DNA of 64,000 bases, from the NCBI RefSeq assembly GCF_000203915.1, contig NC_008390.1:806001-870000 (forward strand), given 5' to 3'. The notes beneath the pieces were generated by a model. The model saw only the letters and a program-made list of their open reading frames with translations. It was not told where the DNA came from and did not search any database. Shown here in pieces: positions 18,542 to 27,079 of this stretch. The first letter of the stretch is position 1. Every line of letters begins with the position of its first letter. Made by a program: the position numbers and the translations under genes. The DNA is from Burkholderia ambifaria AMMD. GTDB taxonomy: Bacteria; Pseudomonadota; Gammaproteobacteria; Burkholderiales; Burkholderiaceae.

Positions 18542-19291
18542 ATGGCGTTTATCGAATTGCAGAGCGTAACGCTCGATTTGCCGATTTTCGATGTGCAGGG
18601 GCGCTCGCTCAAGAAGCAGGTGCTCAACATGGGGCGTCGCAACAGGATCGCCGAGGGCAACGACGGCGTGATCGTCGTGCGCGCGCTCGACGACGTGAGT
18701 TTTCGCTTCGAGCGTGGCGATCGCGTGGGCCTGATCGGGCACAACGGGGCGGGGAAATCGACATTGCTTCGTGCGATGGCGGGCATCTATCCGCCGTCGG
18801 CGGGCCAGTTGTCGCGTGAAGGAAAAGTGGTGCCGCTCCTCGATATCGGCCTCGGTATGGACGAGAACTCGACCGGCATGCAGAACATCCGGCTCAGAGG
18901 CCTGCTGCTCGGCATGTCCGATGCGGAGATTCGTTCGAAACAGCGCGACATCGCGGAATTCTGCGAACTCGGCGATTATCTGGACCTTCCGATCCGCACG
19001 TACTCCAGCGGGATGAAGGTGCGGCTCGCGTTTGCAGTATCGACGGCGGTCGATGCCGAAATCCTGTTGCTCGACGAGGTAATGGGAGTCGGCGACGCAT
19101 CGTTCATGCACAAGGCCGAAGCGCGATTGGCGGACCTGCACAGCCGTGCGGAAATCGTCGTGCTGGCGATGCACTCGAACTCCGAAATCCGAAAGGTGTG
19201 CAACAAGGTCCTTTGGATGGAGCGTGGCCGTGTGCGCGCTTTCGGGCCGACGGAAGAGGTCGTGTCGGCTTATGAGGCGACAACAGGCTGA
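18542..19291 (+). CDS. wzt: O-antigen ABC exporter ATPase Wzt (short form)
   Basis: A 249-aa ABC ATPase. Walker A is GHNGAGKST (Lys72), the signature is YSSGMKVRLAFA, and Walker B is EILLLDEVMGVGD. It lacks the C-terminal carbohydrate-binding domain of about 150 aa found in Wzt proteins that export chain-capped polymers (E. coli O8/O9a type). This short form is typical of exporters that do not recognise a terminal cap. It is paired with wzm, with GAGAGACG before the ATG. Confidence 0.93.
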   Translation: MAFIELQSVTLDLPIFDVQGRSLKKQVLNMGRRNRIAEGNDGVIVVRALDDVSFRFERGDRVGLIGHNGAGKSTLLRAMAGIYPPSAGQLSREGKVVPLLDIGLGMDENSTGMQNIRLRGLLLGMSDAEIRSKQRDIAEFCELGDYLDLPIRTYSSGMKVRLAFAVSTAVDAEILLLDEVMGVGDASFMHKAEARLADLHSRAEIVVLAMHSNSEIRKVCNKVLWMERGRVRAFGPTEEVVSAYEATTG

Positions 19292-20457
19292 GCGCGTCGA
19301 CCGGCCAGGCCGTGCGTGCGTGATCGCGGCGGCATACGACGGCACGATGTCCGGTGACGAGCCGCTCCTGGCGGAGTGCGATCGGCTCCCTACGTCTTAT
19401 CGTGTTGGGCCGGCCATACTCCCCGACATCTGCGTTCGGAACAGCGAATTGCTCGATATCTGAGCCATGTACTTCACGCGTGCGCGCAAGATTACAGGTT
19501 GCGGCCGCGCCCGACGTGCCCAAGCCGCCCACACGGCGGTTTTCGAGTCGTCGCCGCCGCGCGATGTGCCGAGGCCGAGTGCGTGATCGTTGCGCACGCA
19601 GCATGTTTCGACCCGGTGATCCTTGATGGTCTGCAGTGCCCGGCTCCCTCATCCAGTCCTTTCTGCATCATTTCCCCCGCATTGCGGATAAGGCCTCTGC
19701 GTCACCGGACAGCTTGATGTCGGCGGCGCACGGTTCGCGTTTCCCGGACAGTTGCCGATTCTGCTGAGAGCACGCGATCGGCGCGCGTGCCGCTGAATCA
19801 TAGAGTGGTGCCGGCGTCGCGATCGATCACGGTTTGCCAGGTAGCATGCGTGGCTCTATTCATCCGGTCCAGTTCATCCATTCGATGTACGTACTCCGCA
19901 GGATGGCAGTGCGGGATGATGTTGTCGCGTGATCATGGTCCACGCGATTGCGGCGAAGACGTAGATTCTTTACATATTTTGACGAAGACAAGATAGATGC
20001 GTCTGGCGTTCGTCACGACCCGTATTTCGAATGTGCGTGGGACTCGCGTCTCTTCCATTCGCAGAGCATGTTTTGCCGCCTGGGCGCGCTCCACAAACGG
20101 TTCGCGGAGAAGGGGCGGATTTCATGTCGGCTTCGAAGGTTCGCTGGTTTGCGACTTTGCATTGCGCGGCATCGAGCAACTCGATGCCGCCGGCATCCAT
20201 CAACAGTCTTTGGAGCTTGACGGCTTCCGCCTTCCTCGCCCCGCCGCCGCGCGTCGAGCCATTGTGTTGAGGAATCCACGACGCCTCGCCCTTGCGGTCG
20301 TCTCCTTGGGGCAGTCGGAGCCGTCGGTAGCGTAGTGTCTGTATAATTATTGAGGCACTGACGTTTGCAGCATCACGTTCGATCCATCGTTGAACTCGAT
20401 TGCGGTCGCGAAGTGTTTGACGGGGAAGCAAATGGTAAAAATTTGGAGAATTTAGGA
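19292..20457 (+). other. 1.17-kb stretch without a supportable gene
   Basis: Every reading frame is short and none gives a recognisable domain. Composition drifts from the chromosomal norm towards the AT-richer block that follows. A TATAAT (20342-20347) lies about 110 bp before the next gene and could be a -10, without a convincing -35. I read this as the decayed junction between the wzm/wzt genes and acquired DNA. Confidence 0.55.
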
Positions 20458-21393
20458 ATGGCGGGATCTGAAGAAAGCGTATTGATCACGGGCGCCGGTG
20501 GAGTGATCGGCCACGCATTAAAGCAGGAATTGGCGGACTCGGGCTACTCGAACGTCGTCGCAATCACGAGCAGTGATATCGATCTTAGAGATCAGAGCGC
20601 GACTGAAAAAATGTTCGATGAATTGCGCCCGACTATCGTTTTCCATATGGCGGCGCGGGTGTACGGCATCATGGGGAATATGTCCAATCGTGGCATCGCG
20701 TATCTCGACAACGTTCGAATCAACACCAATGTAGTCGAGGCTGCACGTCAGACAGGGTGCAAGAAGTTTGTCGCCATGGGCTCGACAGCCATTTACTCTG
20801 ATCAGGTCCGTCTCCCGATGTCGGAGGAGCAAATCTGGGTTGGGGCGCCGCATCATTCCGAGGCTCCGTACGCCCACAGCAAGCGCGGTATGCTTGCGCA
20901 GCTCGAGGCCTACAAAGATCAATACGGAATGGACTACGCATTTTGCGTATCCACCAATCTCTTTGGTCCGCACGACAAGTTCGACGAGAAATTCGGCCAT
21001 GTCATTCCGTCGCTTGTGTCGAAGTTCTATCGTGCATCTGTTCTAGGGCAGCCCATTTCCGTCTGGGGGTCTGGGAAGGCTGAACGGGATTTTCTCTTCA
21101 GTGGCGACGCTGCGTACGCGCTTCGTCTTATCGCCGAAAATCACACGGGCGCAATCAATCTGGCGACCGGTCAATCGCACACGATCCGGCATACCGTCGA
21201 CACGCTTTGCCAGATTTCGGGCTTCAGCGGCAGCGTGGAATGGGATGCGACAAAGCCGGATGGCCAAAAATTGCGTGCATACGATATCTCGCGTCTGACG
21301 GCTTTGGGCTTCAAGCCACGATTCTCGTTCGACGAAGCGTTGGCGATTACTTACGACTGGTATTGCAAGAACGTCGCGTCTGCCAGAAAGTGA
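20458..21393 (+). CDS. NAD-dependent sugar nucleotide epimerase/reductase (GDP-fucose synthase-like)
   Basis: A 311-aa short-chain dehydrogenase of the extended type. The nucleotide motif is ITGAGGVIGHAL near the N-terminus, and the active-site pair is Ser in MGSTAIYS with YAHSK (YxxxK). The segments VYGIMGNMSNRGIAYLDN and NLFGPHDKFD, with a late GKAERDFLFSGD, resemble GDP-L-fucose synthase (WcaG), which epimerises and reduces GDP-4-keto-6-deoxymannose. ATG 20458 is set by GGAG nine bases upstream; the earlier ATG at 20432 is closed by a stop. It is followed by a gene with a fucosyltransferase-like half. Exact product is inferred, not proven. Confidence 0.75.
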   Translation: MAGSEESVLITGAGGVIGHALKQELADSGYSNVVAITSSDIDLRDQSATEKMFDELRPTIVFHMAARVYGIMGNMSNRGIAYLDNVRINTNVVEAARQTGCKKFVAMGSTAIYSDQVRLPMSEEQIWVGAPHHSEAPYAHSKRGMLAQLEAYKDQYGMDYAFCVSTNLFGPHDKFDEKFGHVIPSLVSKFYRASVLGQPISVWGSGKAERDFLFSGDAAYALRLIAENHTGAINLATGQSHTIRHTVDTLCQISGFSGSVEWDATKPDGQKLRAYDISRLTALGFKPRFSFDEALAITYDWYCKNVASARK

Positions 21394-21479
21394 TTGCATG
21401 GCATTGCTCCCGGTGTGCTTGCGCGTAAATGGGCCGCACACCATCTCTCTAACGTGTGGTCATTCGAGTTGTTTGATCG

Positions 21480-22823
21480 ATGAAATTTGTATCGTACGCG
21501 CAGAACTATGAAGATGTGATGCTCCGGCGCGCGCTCGCTAAAGTCGATCGCGGATTCTACATAGATGTCGGCGCTGCCGAGCCATATGCAGATTCGGTAA
21601 CCGCGGCATTCTACGAGCGTGGCTGGCGTGGCATAAACATCGAGCCGATGCCCGGGCCGTTCGATCGACTGGCTCAGGCGAGACCGGAAGACGTCAATCT
21701 GCAAGTTGCCGTGGAGAACAAGCAGACGGTCGCCCAGTATTTCGCAGTGGATGGCGGTAACGGCATTTCGACGGGCATTCAAAGGCTCGCCGAAGGGTAT
21801 AGGAGCGCGAACTGGGACATCAGTCAGGTAACCGTTGCGGTCACGACATTGCGCGATATATGCGCGACGTATGTCGGCGAGAGGCCGGTCCATTTCCTCA
21901 AGATTGATGTTGAAGGTAACGAAAGAGAGGTGCTGGCGAGTGCTGATTTCAATACCTTTCGCCCTTGGATCATCCTGGTCGAGGCCACGGAGCCGAATTC
22001 CCAGATACCGTCGCATGATGACTGGGAAGCCCTTTTGCTGGAAGCGAAATATCATTTCGTCTATTTCGATGGTCTGAATCGCTTCTACGTGTCGGCAGAA
22101 AAGATGGATGAATTGAAACACGCCTTTATGGTTCCGCCAAACTGGTTTGACGGATTTATTCGGGCATCGGAGTCCGACATGATTCGGCGTGCGATGGATT
22201 TGGAGCAGCAGCTCATTGAATCGCGGAAACAGCTGCAAGAGGCTCATGAGGGATGGTCTTTGGAAAAGGGCGCACGAGAAGAATTAGAGGTGCGATTGAA
22301 CAGCATGACCGATCGTGCGCATGACGAGCAGGCGTCGCAAGTTGTTTTGAAAGACTCAAGCCAAGATTGTGTCGTGCAGAATTCAAAGATATCGCAAAAC
22401 GAGATCGAGCAACTCAAGGCGCGGGTTGCGGCAAGCGAGGGAGATCTCGAGAGTCATCGCGCCCAATTGGCCGAATTGCGCACGCGATTGACCGAGAGTG
22501 AAAAGTCCGCACAAGTGCTGAGCACCGAGCGCGACACGGCCTACCAGGAGCTGTTCGAGTCATCCAGACATGCTGCTTGGCTGAGCCAGGAAAGGGTGCG
22601 CTTGCAGGAAAGGATCGACGAGTCATCCAGACATGTTGCGTGGTCGAACCAGGAAAGGGGACGCTTGCAGGGGAAGATCGACGAACTTGAGCACATGATC
22701 GGTCCGCTCCGCTTACAAGAGGAGCGTGTGTCGGCCGCGCTGCATGCGGTGCTTCGGAGTACATCGTGGAAATTGACCGGCCCGCTGCGATGCATAAAGC
22801 GCATGATGCAACGCCGATCCTAG
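21480..22823 (+). CDS. FkbM-family methyltransferase with C-terminal coiled coil
   Basis: A 447-aa protein. Residues about 1-215 are an FkbM-type SAM methyltransferase: FYIDVGAAEPYADSVTAAFYERGW, then NIEPMPGPF and FLKIDVEGNEREVL. Residues about 235-410 are a long Glu/Gln/Arg-rich coiled coil containing a 21-residue tandem duplication. The C-terminus ends in a basic segment after a LHAVLRSTSW motif (Ser427 to Trp430). FkbM proteins O-methylate sugars. The motif recurs at the end of the methyltransferase at 32456. GC content is lower than in the core genes. It overlaps or abuts the next gene; the best start of that gene lies 5 bases after this stop. Confidence 0.82.
   Translation: MKFVSYAQNYEDVMLRRALAKVDRGFYIDVGAAEPYADSVTAAFYERGWRGINIEPMPGPFDRLAQARPEDVNLQVAVENKQTVAQYFAVDGGNGISTGIQRLAEGYRSANWDISQVTVAVTTLRDICATYVGERPVHFLKIDVEGNEREVLASADFNTFRPWIILVEATEPNSQIPSHDDWEALLLEAKYHFVYFDGLNRFYVSAEKMDELKHAFMVPPNWFDGFIRASESDMIRRAMDLEQQLIESRKQLQEAHEGWSLEKGAREELEVRLNSMTDRAHDEQASQVVLKDSSQDCVVQNSKISQNEIEQLKARVAASEGDLESHRAQLAELRTRLTESEKSAQVLSTERDTAYQELFESSRHAAWLSQERVRLQERIDESSRHVAWSNQERGRLQGKIDELEHMIGPLRLQEERVSAALHAVLRSTSWKLTGPLRCIKRMMQRRS
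22557..22682 (+). repeat. 63-bp tandem duplication in the coiled-coil region
   Basis: Two adjacent 63-bp units (22557-22619 and 22620-22682), each encoding 21 residues of the pattern ESSRH-x-AW-x-x-QER-x-RLQ-x-x-ID. They differ at several positions, so the duplication is not recent. Exactly three heptads are added per unit, keeping the coiled-coil register. Confidence 0.9.
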
Positions 22824-22828
22824 TATTA

Positions 22829-25021
22829 ATGGAGCAAATTTTGGTATCGAATTCGATTTGCGTCATTGGTCGCTGTACTTTCGGGACTGGAATCGGCGCT
22901 GTGACGTATGCGGCGTGTGAGATGTTGAGCCGATTTTATTCTGTTTCCATTTTTCCGACCGAGCCGCATTTCCGTACTGAGCGGGAAATCGTACTGCCGA
23001 ATGGAACGGTGGTCCCCGTTTGCACCGATCTTTCGCAGGCGAAGGTTGTCTTCTATGCGGACGTGCTGTGGAACGGTGCATATGACTTGAATTACACCCT
23101 GGTTCCGCCTGGTGCATTGCGATTTGCTCATATCGCTTACGACTCCGATGAGCTACCGTCTCAATGGGTCAAAGTGCTTAACGAGAACTTCGATTTTGCG
23201 CTCTTCATGAGCCGGCACTTGGAAGACGTGGCTCGGAAATCGGGCGTCGAGATAGGCGTGGGTACACTGCCACTCGCCTTGGATATTGAAGGACTGTTGA
23301 GCCGCCCCTATAGGGCTTCGTCGGATGGTAAGGTTAGATTCTGTTCGATTGCAGCATTTCATGCACGTAAAGGTGTTGAGGCGCTTGTCGAGGGGTTCAT
23401 TCGTGCTTTCGGTGATCGACAGGACGTGGAGCTCACGATACATTCAAATCTGGCGATCGGCTCAAGTTTTGAGCGCGTCAAGAAACTGGTCGACTCTAGA
23501 AAGGCAACGAATATTGTCATCAGTTGTGCCGCCCTGACTGATCAAGAGAAAAATTCGCTGATCGAGGAATGTGATGTTTTCGTGAATTGCTCCCGCGGTG
23601 AAGGATATTCTATCGGGCCGCGAGAAGCCCTGGCATTGGGGAAAGTACTTGCAATAACAGCTGTTGGTGGTCATAACGATCTGATTTCGACGCCCGGCGT
23701 TTTTGCTATACCGGCTACTATTGCGATGCCGGCACGCTACCCCGAAATCGATAATCTCGTCGTCGGCCGGCAATTTGCCGCGGACATCGACGACGTCAGC
23801 AAGGCACTCACGGACGCGTTTGAATACATTTCGTCCGGCATAAGCGCGACGACGGTACGTGCGCGGCGCCAACTCGCCGCCGAGTTCAGTTTTACTGGAC
23901 TCGAGCTGAATTACGGTGAGTTGATCGATACCAAGCTTCGGTCATTTCGGCCCCGGCAATGCGGTTCACGCTTTACCAGATTGCCGGCCGAGTTGCCAGC
24001 GACCGTAGAGCGGCTTCTGGGACATCGTTCTGCATCACTGCCTGGTGTTGATCGTACCGTTGTGCAGTCTCATGACGGGGGCTTCTTCTCGGTATTCAAC
24101 TCATTCATGAGTCATTTGGTGTGGGACCAGCGTGACAAGCGGTGTCACATGGTCTTGCCAGACTGGAACGTGGATCGCATGATCAAGCGCCTAGGTACGG
24201 CTCAATTCATGAGCTTTTGCTATGGGCGCCCGAACGAGGGAAATGTCTGGTCCAAGCTGTTCGAGCCGCTCTACGGCCTCAGCGACGCAGATATGGACGA
24301 CGAGGGCTTCCTGTACGCAAAGGGGCGTCCTCCTGTCGCGGTGTTCAATCATGAACGTGAGCCGCAACTTACTTATGTCCACGCGTATAAATTGTATAAG
24401 AGCGGTCAATTTTCTCGCATTCGCTCGCAATACAACAAGGTGTTCAGGGATCATGTGCGCTTGCGCCCTCGATACCAGCGCGAATTGGATGAATTCCGGG
24501 CGAACTTCGCCGGGAAGTTTATGATTGCGGCGCACGTCAAGCATCCGAGTCACGTGATCGAGCAGCCGAACGGAAAAATCGCACACATCCAATCGTATAT
24601 AGACGGGATTAAGCGCCAGCTCGAGGTTCGCGGATTAAAAAGGGATTCGCCGGACTGGGCGGTATTTCTTGCGACGGATCAGGATCGAGTAATCAATGTC
24701 TTCAGGGAAGAATTTGGCGACAAGATCTTTTGCTACGAGGATGTCCGCCGAACGACCGAGGCTGAAGATGCGCGCTACGACCAGTTGGGGCCAGAGGAGC
24801 GCCGTGCAGAAGGTTTTCAGGTGCAACACTTGGTCGCTGCAAATCCGGATAACTGGAACATTAGGATGGCTTGGGAAGTGATTCGCGATGCGATGACTAT
24901 GGCGCATTGCAATGTGCTTCTCCACATTGTCAGCAACGTTTCGACAGCAGTGTCGTACATGAATCCGGACATCGAACTGGTTTTTTGTTCCGCCGAAGAG
25001 GGTGAGTCCGCACGTCACTGA
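22829..25021 (+). CDS. Two-domain glycosyltransferase: GT4-type plus fucosyltransferase-like C-terminal half
   Basis: A 730-aa cytoplasmic protein. Residues about 1-370 are a GT-B enzyme of the GT4 kind, with the EX7E motif EGYSIGPRE (Glu258, Glu266) after VFVNCSRG. Residues about 400-730 form a separate domain with HVKHPSH (His569 to His575), FLATDQDRVINVFREEFG and HIVSNVSTAVSYMNP. These segments recall the GT23/O-fucosyltransferase fold, where an HxRxxD-type loop, an ATD block and a late SNVS block bind GDP-fucose. ATG 22829 is preferred to the frame's first codon at 22766, which lies inside the previous gene. Low GC (27 G/C of 60 at 23521-23580). The fucosyltransferase assignment is by eye only. 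Confidence 0.72.
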   Translation: MEQILVSNSICVIGRCTFGTGIGAVTYAACEMLSRFYSVSIFPTEPHFRTEREIVLPNGTVVPVCTDLSQAKVVFYADVLWNGAYDLNYTLVPPGALRFAHIAYDSDELPSQWVKVLNENFDFALFMSRHLEDVARKSGVEIGVGTLPLALDIEGLLSRPYRASSDGKVRFCSIAAFHARKGVEALVEGFIRAFGDRQDVELTIHSNLAIGSSFERVKKLVDSRKATNIVISCAALTDQEKNSLIEECDVFVNCSRGEGYSIGPREALALGKVLAITAVGGHNDLISTPGVFAIPATIAMPARYPEIDNLVVGRQFAADIDDVSKALTDAFEYISSGISATTVRARRQLAAEFSFTGLELNYGELIDTKLRSFRPRQCGSRFTRLPAELPATVERLLGHRSASLPGVDRTVVQSHDGGFFSVFNSFMSHLVWDQRDKRCHMVLPDWNVDRMIKRLGTAQFMSFCYGRPNEGNVWSKLFEPLYGLSDADMDDEGFLYAKGRPPVAVFNHEREPQLTYVHAYKLYKSGQFSRIRSQYNKVFRDHVRLRPRYQRELDEFRANFAGKFMIAAHVKHPSHVIEQPNGKIAHIQSYIDGIKRQLEVRGLKRDSPDWAVFLATDQDRVINVFREEFGDKIFCYEDVRRTTEAEDARYDQLGPEERRAEGFQVQHLVAANPDNWNIRMAWEVIRDAMTMAHCNVLLHIVSNVSTAVSYMNPDIELVFCSAEEGESARH

Positions 25022-25189
25022 ATGCTAGCTTTGCGTTTGGCGCCGAGCGGCATGCGGAGCGTGGAGCGCTCGCCGGGCTTAGTCGCTGCGCCTGATGGAA
25101 AACAAGTGGAGTCGACAAGCAAGTGCCGGTGTGCATGACAAAGCTAGTGGGTCTGCGTGACAAGTGCACCAGACCTATCTGGCGACTTG

Positions 25190-25410
25190 TGTCTTAAGCG
25201 TGATGCTGTATCAGCGCTTACTGTGTCGCACGGCAGGATGCGCCGCCGGTCAGTCGAATCGGTACGGCCTATCGGCAGATTGTCGGTTGCCGCGGGACGT
25301 TTGATTCCGACACAGGCCGGCGATACGAGCGTGGGGAAGCAGCGACGCAACTGGCGGGGCCACGGCCAAGACTTCCGCTGTCAGTGCACTGTCGTGGTAC
25401 AGGATGAGGT
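25190..25410 (-). pseudogene. Probable decayed IS110-type transposase fragment
   Basis: On the complement, short pieces in different frames line up in order with the C-terminal part of IS110-family transposases: AGLCRNQTSRGNRQSADR (compare the GLCP-N-x-S-x-G-K/R-R pattern), then RRRILPCDTVSADTASRLR. Stops and frameshifts separate them. The rest of the 25022-25469 gap shows nothing recognisable. A profile search would be needed to confirm. Confidence 0.35.
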
Positions 25411-25469
25411 GGGGAGGTGCGTCGCCGATTGAAGCGACTGTGCGAGACCTTTCGTTATCTAGAATATAT

Positions 25470-26264
25470 ATGCGAGTTACAGGAGATAGTTTGTCCACCA
25501 ACGCTCAGGATTGCCCATCTAGTGAAATTTTGCGTATCGCGGTGGTGAGTTCCCCGCGGAGCGGGAATTCATGGATCAGATCAACGCTCGCTGGCGCATT
25601 GTCCATGCAGGAGATCGCGATTCACAATTATCTCGATGCTCCGGCCGTTTTACCGCAGAGGTGTTTTCTTCAGATCCATTGGTATCGCGAGCCGAACTTT
25701 CAAGCGTGGCTTCGCGAAAATCAATTTCGGGTATTGACGGTAGCAAGACATCCGCTCGACGTTCTTGTGTCGGCGCTGCACTACATTCGATACGAACCGG
25801 GAACGAGCCGATGGCTTGAGGGGAATGTAAAATTGCCCGGGGAATTGGCGAACGCCAGCCCGTCCTCCCCCGAATTTCTTGAATACGCTCTTGGCATGGG
25901 CGCCGAAGATCTGCTTTCGATCACCTATCAATGGTGGAACGATCCCGAGGTGCTTCGCCTTCGATACGAAGATGCCGTTGCGAACCCTGAAGTAGTGCTT
26001 GGCAATCAAATCGCTGCATTAGGGGGCAGTGCCCAGGACGTTGTTCCCTGGCTGGCGCGCCTCAGTATCGACAAAATGCGTGCGACGCCGAACCGTCACG
26101 GATGGCAAGGAAGCCCCGGGCTTTGGCGCCGCTTGATTGTCCCTCAAGACGCCATTCGCATCTACAGAAGGCACCGAAGAATTTTTGATACCTTGGGCTA
26201 TACGATTCGGCCGTACTTTCTGACGCGTGCGTCGGCCTATCGTAACTGGATGGAGCGACTTTAG
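25470..26264 (+). CDS. Sulfotransferase-like protein
   Basis: A 264-aa protein with the PAPS-binding signature of sulfotransferases. The 5'-phosphosulfate loop is SSPRSGNSWIRSTL near residues 30-45, and the 3'-phosphate region is VARHPLDVLVSALHYIRYE. Later segments, LRLRYEDAVANPEVVL and MRATPNRHGWQGSPGLWRR, fit the family. It may sulfate a sugar of the polysaccharide. Start is uncertain: ATG 25470 has no ribosome-binding site, whereas TTG 25491 (257 aa) has AGGAG five bases upstream and may be the true start. It stands alone between decayed transposase pieces and is AT-richer than the chromosome, suggesting acquisition. Confidence 0.78.
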   Translation: MRVTGDSLSTNAQDCPSSEILRIAVVSSPRSGNSWIRSTLAGALSMQEIAIHNYLDAPAVLPQRCFLQIHWYREPNFQAWLRENQFRVLTVARHPLDVLVSALHYIRYEPGTSRWLEGNVKLPGELANASPSSPEFLEYALGMGAEDLLSITYQWWNDPEVLRLRYEDAVANPEVVLGNQIAALGGSAQDVVPWLARLSIDKMRATPNRHGWQGSPGLWRRLIVPQDAIRIYRRHRRIFDTLGYTIRPYFLTRASAYRNWMERL

Positions 26265-26339
26265 TGGCGATGCTTACTGAATGGTCGTATTTCATCACGT
26301 CACGGCTGGTGTATGCCTAGCGAATTCCCGTTCGTCCAA

Positions 26340-26630
26340 TAAGGCGGGGGCTATATGTTTCGTCAAGCGCTCGGGGTCGACTTGGGTTGGTAAATGGTGC
26401 CGTTCCCAGCATGGTGGACAGAACATCGCAGCGTCGCCGTGAGAGCGCAACGCGCGCTTGATTGTGACGCTTGCCCTCTCGGAACTTGCGGGCGTCGTAA
26501 GCCCCCAAGACGGGGTCTCGGAATGCAGGGAAGGCGGACAGGAGCAAGGCGCTTGAGCACCTTGTTGTCGCGCCCGGACGGCTGCCGTTCTACTTCGGCA
26601 GTGAACTCACCGGATCGCTTACGCACGGCT
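26340..26630 (-). pseudogene. Frameshifted remnant of an IS110-type transposase (C-terminal end)
   Basis: On the complement, one frame gives SGRDNKVLKR. A second continues with LLLSAFPAFRDPVLGAYDAR, KFREGKRHNQARVALSRRR and CDVLSTML. Joined, these match the order of the C-terminal domain of IS110-family transposases (GN-x-LKRALFLSAFA-x-x-RDP-x-x-x-AYY-x-RKRAEGK-x-HNQALIALARRR). The N-terminal catalytic part is missing. The remainder of the 26265-27079 gap contains the second leader copy and no other gene. Confidence 0.6.
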
Positions 26631-26849
26631 CAAGTTGTTGGGGTCAAAGTTAGGCGCGACGATAGTAGGGGCCGGTGTGTCGGGCATGACTCCGGCTTGT
26701 TCGCTCAGTGGCTGAACGACCGCAGTCGCCAGGCCATCGCCGCCTACGCCGAGTGAACGGGATGGGCCACGTTGCAAAGCCGGCGGGTTGGTAGAACCGA
26801 GAACGCTATATCGGGTGCGATCTTGATGTCACTTCAACCGGTCGATTTT

Positions 26850-27010
26850 TCGCTGATGCCCAAGGCCGGCCTGTATCAATTTGTTACCGGCATGAGCCTT
26901 GCTTGCCGCAATTTCCTATAATTGCCTGTTTCTCGCACAAAATTGGCACTTCGTGACATTGACGATCATGGCGACCGGTTAAAATCCGGGGCCTGACGTG
27001 GCTCGGGCGT
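26850..27010 (+). repeat. O-antigen leader, copy 2 (upstream of rmlB), with -10-like hexamer
   Basis: Second copy of the sequence at 17401-17560: TTGTTA at 26881, TATAAT at 26917-26922 and CATGGCGACCGGTTAAAAT at 26967-26985, with identical 36- and 50-base spacings. It stands about 95 bp before rmlB and is likely the promoter region of rmlBACD. Confidence 0.75.
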
Positions 27011-27079
27011 TGCCGCCCGTGATATGTCATGCGATGAGCGCCCGCCCGGGCGGGGCCGCACATTTCTAAAGGAAGTCTC

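Noticed and set aside
20013..20431. Open frames on both strands at 20.0-20.4 kb that look superficially like transposase pieces
   Set aside because: No ordered match to an IS family could be built from the fragments, unlike the pieces at 25.2 and 26.4 kb.
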